Assembly: GCF_040115645.1 (NCBI RefSeq)
Contig: NC_089566.1
Span: forward strand, 3,100,001-3,164,000
DNA length: 64,000 nucleotides
Source: Euwallacea fornicatus
Taxonomy: Eukaryota > Arthropoda > Insecta > Coleoptera > Curculionidae
Direction of reading: 5' to 3'
The notes under the pieces are model-generated. The model was not told where the DNA came from, did not search any database, and was given only the letters and a program-made list of their open reading frames with translations. A program made the translations under genes and the position numbers. Below are positions 61,801 to 64,000 of the stretch, piece by piece (the first letter of the stretch is position 1; each line of letters starts with the position of its first letter).

Positions 61801-63339
61801 TAGTGTTTTGTTCTTCTGGTAGAGGACAAGTTAGGGTCATCACAATTTTATACAAATATGATGGTTTACCAACTTCAGGGTGGCAATCTAATAATGCATC
61901 TGCGATTTTCTTGTAATAATATTGGCGCCTTTTGGTGGTACCTTAAAAAATAAGAAGTAAAAAATTTTTCAAATAGAAAGAAAGGGTGTTTTGTCTTTAA
62001 GGCAAGTTCAAAATTAAATGAAATCGATATATATCGAAAAAAAATGTTATATTAGACACACCAGGTCTAATATCAGAATTCTCATCAAATTGTTCTTCCA
62101 AGGTAATATTAGTCCAATCTTCATCTTGTGGGACAAAATTTTCTTTACTTATTGGCTGGAGCTGATCATCCAGTTCTCCCAATTTATGTAAATATTGGCA
62201 TAATATGAATGCAGCGGCTCTCCTTGAAAGCAAAGAATTTGCCATTGGTGGGCTTGTGACAGTTTGTTTAACAGGACTGTTTATGGGCAACCTAATATGA
62301 CACACCCATCCTTCAGGTAATTGTTCTTCAGACCATACTGGCGTTAATCTAGTGAAACTGTCACTAGGTAGTTTGGCACAGTACTTGTTTACTAATGCTA
62401 TTGAATTAAACAATGTGACATTGGGAGCACCATCTTCTTTCAGTGGCTGATATGGTGGACAACATGCAGAATAGCTGTCTGCTATCCATTCTTCAGTTTT
62501 GTTAGGCTCCAAACTTTCACACCTTCTTAGTAAGGTGTTTTCAATTTCGTTATATTCGGCTAAATGCGTGACAAATTTATCAACTTCATGTTCATTAGGA
62601 AAAAGAATGTAGTGAGCTTCTGATGCCCTGGCACGCGCTTTGCTTTGAATGTAGCTATGGAATGTCTCTGGTAAATCAAATCTAACAACCAAGTTGCACT
62701 TTGGGAGATCACAGCCTTGCTCCAGAACCGCCGTAGATACAAGAATATTACATTCGTGGCATCTAAATTTCCTTAATACTTCTTCTTGAGTTTTGTGCTC
62801 TTGCTCAGCTTCCCGCGGCTCTCTGGTGATATCGGCCACTTTTTCGACTGAAAACAAAGCAGATATCCACCAAAAATCATCATCTTCTTGCGATAAAACC
62901 TGTAAAATAATTGTTAGAACTTAATAGTAACCAAACTATCGTTAGTATATGTATACTCTAAACTTACACAAAGCAAAGCAAAAATAGCTTTTGCTTTATA
63001 TCTATTGTGGACAAATATCAGGGCACACAGCATATCCTCCACTTGCATTCTTGGAATTGGCCGTTTTGGCTTTCCTTTGCCCTTTTTGAGTATTCCTAAA
63101 GTAGCCTCATTTTCTGGAGTCTTTTCAGATTCCTCTTCTATCTTTGGCTTTTCACCTGCTGGTTTAAATTGTCTTAAAGTATTGATAAATTTCAAAACCT
63201 TGGAAGTGGAGTAATTCCTCATTTTTTCTATTTCTGTTTCATATTTTTCAAATTCATGATCACATATAGCCCTAGTCCGAACCAAGGTAGTTAATGTCAT
63301 ACACAGCAATAGGTAATGCCGTTCATAGGGTGTTTTAAT
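55896..63339 (-). CDS. Dcr-1: Dicer-1, eight 3' exons (5' partial)
   Basis: RNase III enzyme that cuts pre-microRNAs into about 22-nt duplexes in the cytoplasm with a Loquacious-type dsRNA-binding partner. Exons on the minus strand: 63339-62968, 62899-62062, 61941-61727, 61672-61459, 61406-60804, 59597-58135, 56810-56340, 56282-55896; 4563 nt, 1520 aa, all in phase. In order: helicase linker; helicase C part (NILVSTAVLEQGCDLPKCNL, motif VI QSKARARA); DUF283; platform-PAZ (YGIQIQNLDQ, LLDVDHTSARLNFLTPRY); an acidic Ser-rich stretch of about 300 residues; RNase IIIa (ERLETIGDSFLKY, DKSIADCVEALIGAY); RNase IIIb (QRLEFLGDAVLDYL, PKALGDVFESVAGA); and a C-terminal dsRBD (RIAKCTAAKCALKHLKKRG). All catalytic Glu/Asp of both RNase III domains are present. 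The acidic PAZ-to-IIIa insert and the dsRBD point to Dicer-1 rather than Dicer-2. The ATPase half lies outside the window. Confidence 0.95.
56857..57221. mobile_element. 365-bp MITE in a Dicer-1 intron
   Basis: The left end reads AGAAGGTGTTTGGTAGTCGG then TGGTGGAAACT. The reverse complement of the right end reads ACAGGGTGTTTGGTGATCGG then TGGAGGAAACTG. The inverted repeat spans about 35 bases with few mismatches. No coding capacity. It belongs to the ACAGGGTG-ended group and lies between the RNase IIIa and IIIb exons. Confidence 0.78.
57440..57985 (+). mobile_element. 5'-truncated Tc1-like transposon in the same Dicer-1 intron
   Basis: RFRFQHDNNPKQFSKLVKRF, then the block PNLNSIENLW (second and third catalytic regions of a Tc1 transposase), then QGFRNKNYSN and, in another frame, IDPAILNKFIELISHRCQVV then IDNNGNF, the usual Tc1 C-terminus. 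After a poly-T-rich tail the sequence ends in ACTTTTGGCCGCTACTATAT, probably the right inverted repeat. The left end is missing. One frameshift and a stop in place of the usual Gln (WLS*SPNL) show it is inactive. It is opposite in strand to the host gene. Confidence 0.75.
59598..60803. other. Dicer-1 intron between PAZ and RNase IIIa exons
   Basis: A 1.2-kb intron with donor GCAG-GTCAGT and acceptor TTTTACAG. AACACCCTGTATAC at about 60731-60744 is a lone repeat end of the ACAGGGTG group. No gene inside. Confidence 0.6.
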
Positions 63340-64000
63340 CTAAAAAATATATATATTTTTTTAGTTAATGTAATGAATCTTTGAATTAAAATTCTTGCCA
63401 AATCACTCACATAATGTTCATTTTTACTCCAACTTTAAAAATGAGTGATCTGAAAATTAGGAAAACATTCAAACACACTTTGGATTGAATTCAAGCTTGG
63501 ACGATGTTATTAACCCCCAAAAGATTCTCCAATATGGATAAACAATTTCATATAGAGGATTTAAAATGTCATGTATATTTTTCAAAAGCTTACACGTTTT
63601 ATAATGTTCTTTAAAACAATAAATTAAAATATACCAATGGGTCATTTGGTTTTCAACATTTTAGTGACATACTGATAAATCCTTATTTTGTGGGTATCCC
63701 AACAGTATCTTCATGTACAGTTGGAGAATTAGGAGTCCTAGTCAGAATATATGATATATCAGCATTCAGAACAGCATCCCCCCTTTTAAGAGTGTATTTC
63801 CACAAAAGATACCTAACCTGTAAATGATTACAGGAATACCAATGAAATTTCTAGGAGAAATTACACATTCTGGATAGATGAGCTGTAAACTATTTGTAAC
63901 CATTACTATAACACTCTTTTAAACACTCTTTAAGCTAATCGATAATGCATTCATTTGTTTATAATAAACAATCACAAGAGTTACCTTATGATAGAAGGAT
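63340..64000. other. Dicer-1 intron sequence at the right edge
   Basis: The acceptor before 63339 (TATTTTTTTAG) shows that at least one more Dicer-1 exon lies to the right. I recognise no Dicer exon here. A minus-strand stretch at about 63690-63835 reads KYTLKRGDAVLNADISYIL and then TRTPNSPTVHEDTVGIPTK before a stop. It looks coding-like but I cannot assign it. Confidence 0.4.

Noticed and set aside
1..64000. CRISPR arrays, bacterial operons, integrons or phage-like systems
   Set aside because: All recognised genes have spliceosomal introns and animal orthologs, and there is no direct-repeat/spacer array.

Overview
The window is AT-rich insect nuclear DNA. Genes have short introns of about 50-70 bp next to long introns full of transposons, there is no operon structure, and the gene set is conserved in animals. 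The density of mariner, Tc1 and pogo relics, and of small elements ending in ACAGGGTG, fits a large-genome insect. A beetle is my guess, but nothing here proves the order.

Layout. (1) 511-2252, plus strand: the last six exons of the cohesin loader Nipped-B/NIPBL; its 5' part lies left of the window. (2) 3.8-4.55 kb: two small inverted-repeat elements almost end to end. (3) 7323-9415, minus strand: a complete four-exon short-chain dehydrogenase of the retinol dehydrogenase 11-14 group. (4) 10820-11468, plus strand: BORCS8, a lysosome-positioning subunit. (5) 13053-14502, plus strand: a three-exon gene for a small secreted Gly/Tyr/His-rich and Ala/Gln/Ser-rich protein. (6) 15.2-16.05 kb: a dead mariner. 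(7) 16488-38923, minus strand: a complete furin-like proprotein convertase (Furin 1 type), eight exons over 22 kb, with two alternative exons closing the P domain and many transposons in its introns. (8) 39-55 kb: a gene-poor stretch with pogo and Tc1 relics and an array of about eleven 79-80 bp tandem repeats. (9) 55896-63339, minus strand: the 3' eight exons of Dicer-1 (helicase C part, DUF283, platform-PAZ, RNase IIIa, RNase IIIb, dsRBD). The 5' part lies beyond the right edge.

The genes share no obvious pathway. They are housekeeping or regulatory genes: cohesin loading, redox metabolism, lysosome transport, proprotein processing and microRNA maturation. I assigned exon joins by GT-AG signals and reading phase. 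Furin (2697 nt, 898 aa), the dehydrogenase (942 nt, 313 aa), BORCS8 (543 nt, 180 aa) and the secreted protein (432 nt, 143 aa) all close in frame, which supports the models.

I found no undescribed system. The points most worth checking are: the alternative furin exons that decide whether the enzyme carries its Cys-rich/membrane tail; a GC-AG intron inside the furin catalytic domain; a Gly-to-Ala change in Dicer-1 helicase motif VI; Tc1 elements with long inverted repeats that hold internal direct repeats, one of them nested in another element; and the 80-bp satellite.
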